This document shows, piece by piece, positions 16,339-24,216 of a stretch of 64,000 nucleotides of DNA. The translations under genes were made by a program, and so were the position numbers. A model generated the notes under the pieces. The model was given only the letters and a program-made list of their open reading frames with translations, was not told the origin of the DNA and searched no databases. This DNA comes from Novosphingobium mangrovisedimenti (GTDB taxonomy: Bacteria; Pseudomonadota; Alphaproteobacteria; Sphingomonadales; Sphingomonadaceae). Location: NCBI RefSeq assembly GCF_025153475.1, contig NZ_JANZXA010000003.1, forward strand, positions 124,001 to 188,000. Reading direction: 5' to 3'. Every line of letters begins with the position of its first letter. The stretch's first letter is position 1.

Positions 16339-17553
16339 ATGCCCGAGACAGAAGAAATCGTCTGGAAAGGCCCGCTCGCCGGTGTGCGCGTGCTCGATTT
16401 CACGCGCGTGCTGGCCGGGCCCGCGGCCAGCCTCGCACTGGCCGATCTGGGCGCGGAGGTGTTCAAGATCGAGCCGCCGGGCACCGGCGACGAGACCCGC
16501 ACCTTCCCGCCCACGCGCGACGGGGAAAGCCACTATTACCTCGCCGTCAACCGCGGCAAGAAGTCGATCGTCGTCGACCTCAAGAGCGAGGAAGGCCTTG
16601 CGCTGATCAAGGACCTCGCCGCGAAATGCGACGTGGTGGTCGAGAACTACCGGCCCGGCGTGATGGACCGGCTGGGGCTCGGCTACGAGACGCTGAAGGC
16701 GATCAATCCGCGCCTGATCTACTGCTCGATCTCGGGCTATGGACAGACCGGGCCGCTGAAAGACCGCCCCAGCTTCGACATCGTGCTGCAGGCGATGAGC
16801 GGTGCGCTCTCGATGAACGGCGAGCCCGACGGCCTGCCGATGAAACTGGGCATTCCGCTCGGGGATCTCGTCGGCGGGATCAATGGCCCGATCGGCATCC
16901 TCTCCGCGCTCTACGAGCGTGAGCGGACCGGGGTGGGGCGGCATATCGACGTCAGTCTGATGGACGGGCTGATGGGCATGCTCGGCTATATCGCGCAGCT
17001 TGCTTTCTTCACCGGCAGGGATCCGCAGCGGGTCGGTTCGCAGCATCCCAATCTGGTACCTTACGGCATCTTCCCGGCCGCTGACGGCTCGATCGTCATC
17101 GCCTGCCTGACCCCTGCTTTCTGGGGCAAGGTATGCCATTCGATCGAGCGGCCAGAGCTGACCGGCGATCCGCGCTACGACACGCTCGAAAAGCGGCGCG
17201 ACGCGCGCGAGGAGGTCAACGCGATCGTCTCCGCCTTCACCGAGCAGCACAGGGTCGACGATCTGGTCGAAATCTTCACCCGGCATGAAGTGCCGCACGC
17301 GCCGATCCTGGGGGTGACCGAGGCGCTCAGTCAGCCGCAGGCTGTCGCGCGCAATATGGTGGTCGAGACCGAGCACGAAACGCTCGGTTCCATTCCCATC
17401 GTCAACCGTTCGATCCGCTTCACCGATGCCGAGCAACCCGTGCCCGAGGCGCCGCCCGTGCTGGGCCAGCATACCGATGCTGTCCTGGGCGCCGTGCTCG
17501 ACCTTTCGCCCGAGCGGATTGCGGCGCTGCGGGCGGCGGGAGTGATTGCGTGA
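16339..17553 (+). CDS. CaiB/BaiF family CoA-transferase
   Basis: 404 residues, the standard length for class III CoA-transferases. The N-terminal GVRVLDFTRVLAGPAAS, the GLALIKDLAAKCDVVVENYRPGVMDRLGLGYE segment and the active-site region GIPLGDLVGGINGPIG with the catalytic Asp at about 176 are all present. It moves CoA between carboxylic acids through an aspartyl-CoA thioester intermediate. Starting 4 bp after the hydrolase, it is part of the acyl-CoA cluster; donor and acceptor are unknown. Confidence 0.9.
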   Translation: MPETEEIVWKGPLAGVRVLDFTRVLAGPAASLALADLGAEVFKIEPPGTGDETRTFPPTRDGESHYYLAVNRGKKSIVVDLKSEEGLALIKDLAAKCDVVVENYRPGVMDRLGLGYETLKAINPRLIYCSISGYGQTGPLKDRPSFDIVLQAMSGALSMNGEPDGLPMKLGIPLGDLVGGINGPIGILSALYERERTGVGRHIDVSLMDGLMGMLGYIAQLAFFTGRDPQRVGSQHPNLVPYGIFPAADGSIVIACLTPAFWGKVCHSIERPELTGDPRYDTLEKRRDAREEVNAIVSAFTEQHRVDDLVEIFTRHEVPHAPILGVTEALSQPQAVARNMVVETEHETLGSIPIVNRSIRFTDAEQPVPEAPPVLGQHTDAVLGAVLDLSPERIAALRAAGVIA

Positions 17554-17562
17554 AGCCCCAAC

Positions 17563-17652
17563 CTTCGTCATTGCGAGCGTAGCGAAGCAATCCAGAGCGG
17601 TTTGCCAAACACTGGATTGTCGCGCCGGCTGCGCCTCCTCGCAATGACGAAG
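17563..17652. repeat. Palindromic intergenic repeat, family A, copy 3
   Basis: CTTCGTCATTGCGAG at the left mirrors CTCGCAATGACGAAG at the right, with an inner CAATCCAGA / CTGGATTG pair. It fills most of the gap between the CoA-transferase and the next SDR gene. Confidence 0.92.
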
Positions 17653-17688
17653 AGGGGGGACGAAGAGGGAAAGTACAGGAGAGAGCCA

Positions 17689-18609
17689 ATGACCGACCTG
17701 CGTTTTGATGACCGCGTTGCCGTGATCACCGGCGGCGGGCGCGGGTTGGGTCGGGCCCATGCGCTGCTGCTGGCGAGCCGGGGCTGCAAGATAGTGGTCA
17801 ACGATCCGGGCGTTTCGATGGCGGGCGATGCCACCGGGGAAGGCCCTGCCGAGGGGCTTGCCGTCGAAATCCGCGCGATGGGGGGCGAAGCGGTCGCCAA
17901 TACCGATTCGGTTGCGACGCCCGAAGGCGGCAAGGCGATCATCCAGAGTGCGCTCGATGCCTTCGGCCGCATCGACATCCTGATCCATTCGGCAGGCAAC
18001 GTGCGGCGCGGCAAGCTGACCGAGCTGGCCTACGAGGACTTCACCGCCGTGCTCGATGTCCACCTCAAGGGTGCCTACCACGTCGTGCGCGAGGCGTTCC
18101 CGCTGATGATGGCGCAGGACTTCGGCCGCATCGTGCTCACCAGCTCGATCAACGGCCTCTACGGCAAGTCCGACAATGTCACTTACTCGATGTGCAAGGC
18201 CGGGTTCATGGGCCTTTCCAACACCGCCGCGATCGAGGGGCAGAACAACAACGTGAAGTCGAACCTGATCGTCCCGGCAGCGGTGACCCGCATGTCCGAC
18301 GGGATCGACACCAGCCAGTTCCCGCCGATGACGCCCGAACAGGTCGCGCCGATGGTGGGCTACCTGTGCCATGAGAGCTGTGCGGCGACCGGCGAGATGT
18401 ACGTGGCGATGGGCGGGCGTCTGGCGCGGGCCTGGGTGGCCGAGAATGCCGGCGTCTATCAGCCGGACTGGACGCTGGAAGATGTCGCGGCGCAGATCGA
18501 TGCGATCCGTACCGGCGGCGAGGAGCTGGCCTTCCCGCCTGTTCCCGACGGGCAGCTCGAACACCTGCTCCATGGCTTCGGCATGATCCGCAAGGCGCAG
18601 GAGGCCTGA
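17689..18609 (+). CDS. SDR family oxidoreductase, 17beta-HSD type 4-like
   Basis: 306-residue SDR with GGGRGLGRAHALLLASRGCKIVVNDPG near the N-terminus, wording close to the (3R)-hydroxyacyl-CoA dehydrogenase domain of peroxisomal multifunctional enzyme 2. The SAGNVRRG, TSSINGLYG and YSMCKAGFMG motifs supply the active site. The C-terminal 60 residues extend past the minimal SDR fold, as in that subfamily. The likely reaction is oxidation of a (3R)-hydroxyacyl-CoA, consistent with the two neighbouring hydratases. GGAGAG precedes the ATG. Confidence 0.88.
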   Translation: MTDLRFDDRVAVITGGGRGLGRAHALLLASRGCKIVVNDPGVSMAGDATGEGPAEGLAVEIRAMGGEAVANTDSVATPEGGKAIIQSALDAFGRIDILIHSAGNVRRGKLTELAYEDFTAVLDVHLKGAYHVVREAFPLMMAQDFGRIVLTSSINGLYGKSDNVTYSMCKAGFMGLSNTAAIEGQNNNVKSNLIVPAAVTRMSDGIDTSQFPPMTPEQVAPMVGYLCHESCAATGEMYVAMGGRLARAWVAENAGVYQPDWTLEDVAAQIDAIRTGGEELAFPPVPDGQLEHLLHGFGMIRKAQEA

Positions 18610-18615
18610 GGCGGC

Positions 18616-19968
18616 TTATTTCGTTTCCGGCGCGACGGTGAAGCAGGCGCCCTTCTCTGACGGCGCAAGGCGTATTTCCAAGTGGTGGCGTTCGGCGATG
18701 GCGCGGCACAGCGCCAGCCCCAGCCCGGCGCCTTCGGCCTCGGGATGCCGTTTGCCGCGGCTGAACTTCTCGAAGATCTTCGCATGCTGTTCTTCGGGAA
18801 CGCCGGGCCCGTCGTCGCTAACGATCAGCGTGGGGCCTTTGCGCAGGACGAGCCAGACCGTGCCGCCGGCTGGCACGAACTTGAAGGCGTTGTCGAGCAG
18901 ATTGGTGATCAGTCGCATGAGGGCCATTTCCTCGCCCTCGATCCTGACGCCCGGCTCGATATCGCGCTTGAACGTGTGCCCCGATTCCTCGGCGCTGTCG
19001 GCATAGAGTTCGCACAGGCGCGCGGCCATGACACTGAGGTCGACTGGCGCGAGGCCGTGCCTGTCGCCGCGCCGGGCCTCGCTCGCGGCGATGTCGAGCA
19101 GCGATTCGAGCATGCGGGTGATGCTGCGGATCTCTGTGCGGGCATCGGCGATGCGCGATGCGGTCTCGGAATCCGGAGTGGCTGCGAGTGCTTTGACCAG
19201 CCGGTTGTCGAGATGCATCAGCGGCGTGCGGATCTCGTGCGCGACATGGTCGGTAGTGGCGCGGTGTGCGGCGGCGAGTTGCTTGAGTTGGGCCAGGGCA
19301 TTGCCGGAATGCCTCGTCAGTTCGTCGATTTCGTCGCGGTCGCCGGAGCCCCGGGCCAGCCTTTCGAGGGCGGCGTCGTCCGGCTGGCGGAAGGCGGCAT
19401 TGATGCTCTCGATGCGACTGGCCAGCCGGTGCGCGGCCATCCAGCCGCCGAGGGCCACGGCGAGCACGGCGAGCATACCGCCGATGAGGAACGCAAGGGC
19501 GACCTGTCGCAGCAGGACGTCGAGGTCATGGTGTTCGTGTGCGACCAGCAGCCGCAGGTTCGGCCCCAGTTCGGTAGCGCGCACGAAGGCCTTGGCGGCG
19601 TTGTCCAGCTCGATCTCGGTCGCTTCGGAGGCATCGGCCTTTATCTTCGGCCATTTCCCGATGTCGCCGGCGATGCGGTTGCCGTTCGCGTCGGCAAGCA
19701 GGTAATGGGCCGAGTTGCCGTTACGCGGCTGCAGCGCCAGGCGGTCTTCGATGCGACTGGCCAGCTGCTCTGCGCCACCGCTCGCATAGATGTCGACCAT
19801 GCCGGCCAGATCGAGGTCGATGGCCCGTTCCAGCGCAAGGTGATTGGTGCGCTGGATCGTGGCGTCGGTCAGCATCCATAGTCCGAACGTGATTTCCGCA
19901 GCCGTGAAGATCGCCCAGAGCACGATCTGGGCGAAGATCGAATGGCGGATTGCCCCCAGGCGGATCAC
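18616..19968 (-). CDS. Sensor histidine kinase
   Basis: 450 residues: transmembrane segments at about 10-33 and 156-180, a periplasmic sensor domain between them, a HAMP-like linker, the phosphoacceptor His244 in VAHEIRTP, the N box NLLDN ending at 360, and the G1 box DDGPG at 385-389 with the later GAGLGLALCRAIAERHH. It starts with GTG inside the stop of the response regulator (4-bp overlap), so the two are coupled. The signal is unknown. Confidence 0.93.
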   Translation of the reverse strand: MIRLGAIRHSIFAQIVLWAIFTAAEITFGLWMLTDATIQRTNHLALERAIDLDLAGMVDIYASGGAEQLASRIEDRLALQPRNGNSAHYLLADANGNRIAGDIGKWPKIKADASEATEIELDNAAKAFVRATELGPNLRLLVAHEHHDLDVLLRQVALAFLIGGMLAVLAVALGGWMAAHRLASRIESINAAFRQPDDAALERLARGSGDRDEIDELTRHSGNALAQLKQLAAAHRATTDHVAHEIRTPLMHLDNRLVKALAATPDSETASRIADARTEIRSITRMLESLLDIAASEARRGDRHGLAPVDLSVMAARLCELYADSAEESGHTFKRDIEPGVRIEGEEMALMRLITNLLDNAFKFVPAGGTVWLVLRKGPTLIVSDDGPGVPEEQHAKIFEKFSRGKRHPEAEGAGLGLALCRAIAERHHLEIRLAPSEKGACFTVAPETK

Positions 19969-20651
19969 TGGCCATCCAGCAGCCGATAGCCCGATCCCCA
20001 GATCGTTTCGAGCGCGGGCCTGTCAAAGCCCTCCTCGAGCTTGCGGCGAAGGCGTCCGATGTTGACGTCGACGACATTGGTCTGGGGGTCGAAATCCATT
20101 TTCCACACATCGCGCAGCAGCATTTCGCGGGTCAGGACTTCGCCTCCGTTCTCCATGAAATAGCGGAACAGGTCGAATTCCTTGGGGCTGAGCGAAAGGT
20201 GCCGGTTGTTGCGGAAGGCAGTGCGTGCCTTAACGTGGCATTCGAAGGCGCCGTAGAGGATCACGGCGCTGTGCGTGCGGCCCGAAGCGCGGCGATGGAG
20301 CGCCCGCAGGCGGGCGAGCAGTTCTTCCGCCTCGAACGGCTTGGCAAGATAGTCGTCGGCGCCGGCATCCAGTCCTTCGGCGCGATCGCTCGTGCGGCCA
20401 AGGGCCGACAGCATGAGCACCGGCGTGCCGACCCCGCTTTCGCGCAGGCGCGACAGGATGGTGAGGCCGTCGAGATCGGGCAGCATGCGGTCGAGGATGA
20501 TGACGTCGAAGCATTCCGTCCCCGCGCGCATCAGGCCGGCATTGCCGGTGGCGGCCCAGGTTACCGTGTCGCCGGTCTGGAGGGCCAGTTCCTGAACTCG
20601 CGATGCCGCGCGCGCATCGTCCTCGATATAGAGGATGTTGAGCCCGCTCAT
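19965..20651 (-). CDS. OmpR family response regulator
   Basis: 228 residues. The receiver has the acidic pair E10-D11-D12, phosphoacceptor Asp54 (VIILDRMLPDLDG) and Lys104 (AKPF). The C-terminal winged helix shows LSLSPKEFDLFRYFMENGGEVLTREMLLRDVW and VDVNIGRLRRKLEEG. It is first in a two-gene operon with the sensor kinase. A CTGCAA-N5-TTGCAG palindrome lies just upstream and may be its own operator. Target genes are not evident. Confidence 0.94.
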   Translation of the reverse strand: MSGLNILYIEDDARAASRVQELALQTGDTVTWAATGNAGLMRAGTECFDVIILDRMLPDLDGLTILSRLRESGVGTPVLMLSALGRTSDRAEGLDAGADDYLAKPFEAEELLARLRALHRRASGRTHSAVILYGAFECHVKARTAFRNNRHLSLSPKEFDLFRYFMENGGEVLTREMLLRDVWKMDFDPQTNVVDVNIGRLRRKLEEGFDRPALETIWGSGYRLLDGQ

Positions 20652-20677
20652 GTCACCAATTGCCCCCTAGTGAATGC

Positions 20678-20694
20678 CTGCAAAACGATTGCAG
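20678..20694. promoter_or_regulatory. Palindrome upstream of the response regulator gene
   Basis: CTGCAA-N5-TTGCAG is perfect and lies 27 bp before the response regulator start. A TTGACG on the minus strand (20705-20710) could be a -35 element. It is a candidate operator or 5' leader hairpin. Confidence 0.35.
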
Positions 20695-21130
20695 CGCGCC
20701 TTGTCGTCAACTCTATGTGGAGAATTCCCCGCCCGCAATCCGCAACGGACCGGCCCTTGCGCATCGCGGGCAGGGCTGCCTGTCGCGGATGGCGGAGCTG
20801 CCCGGCTCGCACGTCCTCCCGAAGACGAACCCTGCAGATCGGTAACCCGCTACGAGGCGGGGGTCACGGGGCGCCACCGAAGGGGACTGGGATGGGGGCG
20901 TCCGTTTCCCCGAACCGACTGGTGAGTATGCGCGGCGGGTCTTCGGGACGAACCGGACCTGCGCTTCGTGCCATGGCACGGATACGCAGCATTCCGTTTC
21001 GAAAATCTCACCCCCGGACGCGCGATACGCGACAGATCGATCGGTTCCGGGAATAGAGAGAGGGCTGGAAGAAGTCGCCTGACAATAGCTGTTAGGCTAG
21101 AGCAAGTCATCTTGCACAAGATCCGGTTTC

Positions 21131-21163
21131 GAAAAGACAGGCGGGTGCTGGGCCCCGCCCGCC
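21131..21163 (-). terminator. Terminator of the CsgG/HfaB-like gene
   Basis: On the minus strand a GGCGGG...CCCGCC stem with a GC-rich loop is followed by TGTCTTTT, 45 bp after the stop of the CsgG-like gene. Confidence 0.6.
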
Positions 21164-21207
21164 GTCAATCTTGCCGGTTCGTCAGGCCGCGGGCCTTTCC
21201 GTGTGCA

Positions 21208-21981
21208 TCACTTTGCTTCCGGTGCGGCAGCCGCTGCATCTTCGGGCAGGCCGCCGAGCTGGGTAACCAGCTTAGTATAGGCGTCGAGATAGGCCAGCAC
21301 GATGATCTGGCCGATCTCCGTATTCTGGTAGCCGCCGCCGCCAACGCCGCCGAACGTGCCGCCGAAGAAACCACCGCCGCCGGCGCCGAAGCTGACATCG
21401 GACTTACGGGCATAGCCTTCGACCAGCGCTTCCTCGACGGTCGTGCGGGCATTGACGATCGAGAGCGTCACGTTGGCTTCGCCCTTCTTGACCTTGATGC
21501 CGCCGGCAATGGCGCCGAACCCGCGACCGAACAGGCCGCCACCGATGCCGCCGAGCACGCCACCGACGCCGCCGCCGCCCGAATTGTTGTTGGTCGAGAC
21601 GATGTCGGGCTGGAGGAAGTAGTCCGCCGCCTTGATCTGGCCCTTGCCGATGTTCGAACCGGCCTGCAGTTCGCCCTGTTCCGCGAGCGCGCGTTCCATG
21701 GCGCTGCTCTGCAGCGAGCGTCCGCGGTTGACGAGCGTAAAGCAGCGGGAGCGCTGGACGAAGACGCGCAGGATCGCTTCCGGGCTGCCGAGGTTGAATT
21801 CACGCCACCACTTGGTGTCGGGCTCGACGATGGCCACCGTGCCCAGGTTCTGCGTGCAGACGGGGATCTCCCGCATGCCGCTTTCCTGCTGCTTGCGCGC
21901 GGAGGACTTGCTTTCGGCAAGCGCAGAACTCGCAGTCAGCGATACTGCCAGCGCGCCGAGCACGCATGCGAATTTCTTCAT
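21208..21981 (-). CDS. CsgG/HfaB family protein
   Basis: 257 residues with a signal peptide (MKKFACVLGALAVSLTASSALA, cleavage after residue 22). The core has GTVAIVEP, FTLVNRGRSLQSSAMERALAEQGEL, GQIKAADYFLQPDIV and NVTLSIVNARTTVEEALVEGYARK, the pattern of CsgG/HfaB outer-membrane secretion-channel proteins. Two glycine-rich inserts (about 137-160 and 205-220) are unusual. No lipobox cysteine is present at the cleavage site, unlike CsgG. No curli or holdfast partner genes are nearby, so it may have another envelope role. Two-component genes sit 556 bp away, but a link is not shown. Confidence 0.75.
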   Translation of the reverse strand: MKKFACVLGALAVSLTASSALAESKSSARKQQESGMREIPVCTQNLGTVAIVEPDTKWWREFNLGSPEAILRVFVQRSRCFTLVNRGRSLQSSAMERALAEQGELQAGSNIGKGQIKAADYFLQPDIVSTNNNSGGGGVGGVLGGIGGGLFGRGFGAIAGGIKVKKGEANVTLSIVNARTTVEEALVEGYARKSDVSFGAGGGGFFGGTFGGVGGGGYQNTEIGQIIVLAYLDAYTKLVTQLGGLPEDAAAAAPEAK

Positions 21982-22095
21982 GAAGAGTAACCCTCCTTCT
22001 GCCGCACGAGGATGTGCGGACTACCCAGTCCCAGGACGCGCAGGACCCTAATTCGTGAACGAACTTGGGGCAAATGACGATTTCTGTGAGTTTAT

Positions 22096-22959
22096 TTAGC
22101 AGGTTCGGGGCGTCACTGCCATGTTATCTATCAAGCGGGCCTTGCCGATACGGGCGGCGACGAGCAGGCGCATGGGGCGCGCCGCAGGCCGGTCGAGCGG
22201 GGTGAGATTTTCCGCGTCGCGCAGCTGTGCATAGTCGATCGCGGCGAACCCGCCGGCAAGCAGGGCCGCTTCCAGTGTCGCCAGGGCATCGTTCACGGGC
22301 TCGCCGGCCTCGATGGCGGCGATGGCCGTTTTCATCGCGGCGGGCAGGGCCACGGCCTGCGCGCGCTGTTCGGGCGTCAGGTAGGCGTTGCGCGAGGACA
22401 TCGCGAGGCCGTCGGCTTCGCGGACAGTGGGCACGCCGATGATGTCGTCCGCGCAGGGGCGGGTCAGGTCGAGATCGCGGGCCATGCGGCGAATCACCGC
22501 CAACTGCTGCCAGTCCTTTTCGCCGAACAGGGCGATATCGGGCAGCACCTGGTGGAAGAGCTTGCATACGACCGTGGCGACACCGTCGAAGTGGCCCGGC
22601 CGCGCGGCACCGCACAGCCCTTCGCTCACGCCGGTCACGGAGATGTTGGTGGCGAAGCCCTGCGGATACATGGCATCGACGGTCGGCGCCCAGATCAGGT
22701 CCACGCCCTCGGCCTCGAGCAGCGCGGAGTCGCGTTCGAGCTGGCGCGGATAGGCGTCCAGGTCCTCTCCGGCACCGAACTGCAGCGGATTGACGAAGAT
22801 CGAGACGGCGACATGCGCCGCGCGCGCCCTGGCTTCGCGCACCAGTGTCAGATGGCCTTCATGCAGGGCCCCCATTGTCGGGACGAGAGCCAGCGTACCC
22901 GTCTTGCGCAATTCGGCGACTGCACTGCGCAGTGGATCAAGGCTGTGGACGGTTTGCAT
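22096..22959 (-). CDS. panC: Pantoate--beta-alanine ligase
   Basis: 287-residue pantothenate synthetase that joins pantoate and beta-alanine using ATP, the last step before pantothenate and coenzyme A. Visible family motifs are VPTMGALHEGH with the catalytic His33 and His36, SIFVNPLQFG, GEKDWQQL and the late MSSRNAYL. The gene is divergent from mipZ across 103 bp, an arrangement I recall from other alphaproteobacteria. Given the CoA-dependent pathways in this window it is a housekeeping supply gene rather than a cluster member. Confidence 0.97.
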   Translation of the reverse strand: MQTVHSLDPLRSAVAELRKTGTLALVPTMGALHEGHLTLVREARARAAHVAVSIFVNPLQFGAGEDLDAYPRQLERDSALLEAEGVDLIWAPTVDAMYPQGFATNISVTGVSEGLCGAARPGHFDGVATVVCKLFHQVLPDIALFGEKDWQQLAVIRRMARDLDLTRPCADDIIGVPTVREADGLAMSSRNAYLTPEQRAQAVALPAAMKTAIAAIEAGEPVNDALATLEAALLAGGFAAIDYAQLRDAENLTPLDRPAARPMRLLVAARIGKARLIDNMAVTPRTC

Positions 22960-23062
22960 TGCGGGTTACTGCTCCGATATGATGCGGCTTGACCGGCACA
23001 TGCGCCAGCCATTAGCCGCGGCGCGCCCTGTGCGGCAACGAGTTTGAACATATAGGGGGCCG

Positions 23063-23908
23063 GTGAACGGGCCCAAAGCAGGAAAGCGATCACAGTCCGT
23101 GGCAGCGCATCGTATCGTCTTCGCCAATGAAAAGGGTGGCACCGGCAAGTCCACCACCGCCGTGCATGTGGCCATCGCACTGGCCTATCAGGGGGCGAAT
23201 GTCGCCGCGATCGATCTCGATCCGCGCCAGCGCACCTTGTTCCGCTATCTCGAAAACCGTGTCGAGACCGAGCGGCGGCGCGAAATCGCCCTGCCCGGGG
23301 CGCGTTTCGCGGTCTACGACGGCGACGACATCGCCGAACTCGACGATCTCGCTGAGCAGATCGCGGACGGATACGACTTTCTCATCTTCGACACGCCCGG
23401 CCGCGACGATGCCTTCGCCCGCCATGTCGCGACGACCGCCGATACGCTGGTGACGCCGCTCAACGACAGCTTCGTCGACTTCGACCTGATCGGCCAGGTC
23501 GAGGGCGAGAGCTTCAAGGTCAAGAAGCTGTCCTTCTATGCCGAGCTCATGTGGGAAACGCGCAAGAAGCGTAGCATGAAGACGTTGAACGAGGGCCGCC
23601 GCGAAATGGACTGGGTGGTCGTGCGAAACCGCGTGCAGCATGTCGAGGCACGCAACATGCGCCGTCTCGAGGGGGCGCTGAAGGAGCTGTCGCAGCGGGT
23701 CGGCTTCCGCGTGGCGAGCGGTCTTTCGGAGCGCGTTATCTATCGCGAGCTGTTTCCCTCGGGGCTGACCCTGCTCGACAAGGGCCATCTGGGCGAGCTG
23801 GGCACCAGCCACCTCGTGGCCCGTCAGGAACTGCGCGGCCTTGTTGCCGGGCTCAACCTGCCGGTGCCGGCGCGTGGCCAGCAGGACCTCGCCTTCGCGG
23901 CGGAATGA
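23063..23908 (+). CDS. mipZ: ParA-like ATPase MipZ, division-plane positioning
   Basis: 281 residues. The deviant Walker A motif NEKGGTGKST is at 22-31, Asp-rich Walker A' IDLDPRQRTLFRYLENR follows, and the Walker B region is FLIFDTPGRDD. The long insert FKVKKLSFYAELMWETRKKRS and the C-terminal RELFPSGLTLLDKG are hallmarks of MipZ, which forms a gradient from the poles, binds ParB and inhibits FtsZ assembly. The GTG at 23063 is used with AGGGGGCC just before it. It begins a probable operon with the J-protein and the phosphomannomutase. Confidence 0.93.
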   Translation: MNGPKAGKRSQSVAAHRIVFANEKGGTGKSTTAVHVAIALAYQGANVAAIDLDPRQRTLFRYLENRVETERRREIALPGARFAVYDGDDIAELDDLAEQIADGYDFLIFDTPGRDDAFARHVATTADTLVTPLNDSFVDFDLIGQVEGESFKVKKLSFYAELMWETRKKRSMKTLNEGRREMDWVVVRNRVQHVEARNMRRLEGALKELSQRVGFRVASGLSERVIYRELFPSGLTLLDKGHLGELGTSHLVARQELRGLVAGLNLPVPARGQQDLAFAAE

Positions 23909-23921
23909 CGATGTCCGCCGC

Positions 23922-24209
23922 ATGAAGCTGATCTGGCTGATCGTGCTGGCCTGCGTGGCCTGGCGCGTGTTCATGGGCCGCTGGCCCTGGCAGAAGAAGC
24001 TGCGGGTTCGCCAGACCTTCGCCCTGGCCCACGCGCGCGAAGTGCTCGGCGTGAAGGCTGGCGCGGACCGCAAGGACATCCTGGAAGCGCATCGTCGGCG
24101 CCTCGCCGCCGTCCACCCCGACCGCGGCGGCAGCAACGAGCAGGTGCACGAGGCCAATGCCGCGCGGGATCTGCTGCTGGCGGAGCTGTCGCCGGAATCC
24201 TCTACCTGA
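23922..24209 (+). CDS. Small membrane-anchored J-domain protein
   Basis: 95 residues. Residues 1-18 form one transmembrane helix (KLIWLIVLACVAWRVFM). The C-terminal half is a J domain: AREVLGVKAGADRKDILEAHRRRLAAVHPDRGG with HPD at 65-67. The layout matches mitochondrial Tim14/Pam18-like and alphaproteobacterial DnaJ-related proteins, which stimulate an Hsp70 at the membrane. Its partner is probably DnaK. It starts 13 bp after mipZ and ends 7 bp before the mutase. Confidence 0.88.
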   Translation: MKLIWLIVLACVAWRVFMGRWPWQKKLRVRQTFALAHAREVLGVKAGADRKDILEAHRRRLAAVHPDRGGSNEQVHEANAARDLLLAELSPESST

Positions 24210-24216
24210 GACGGGC

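Larger units (their letters stand above)
20652..21207. other. 556-bp non-coding interval, nothing recognised except palindrome and terminator
   Basis: The interval separates the two-component operon from the CsgG-like gene, both on the minus strand. Only short frames (under about 90 codons) without family resemblance or good ribosome sites are present. The sequence is GC-rich with several self-complementary stretches between 20760 and 21060. It was compared by eye with RNase P RNA, tmRNA, SRP RNA and common riboswitch signatures and matched none. A structured small RNA cannot be excluded. Confidence 0.5.

Noticed and set aside
21208..21981. Part of a complete curli secretion operon
   Set aside because: No csgA, csgB, csgE or csgF-like genes flank it.
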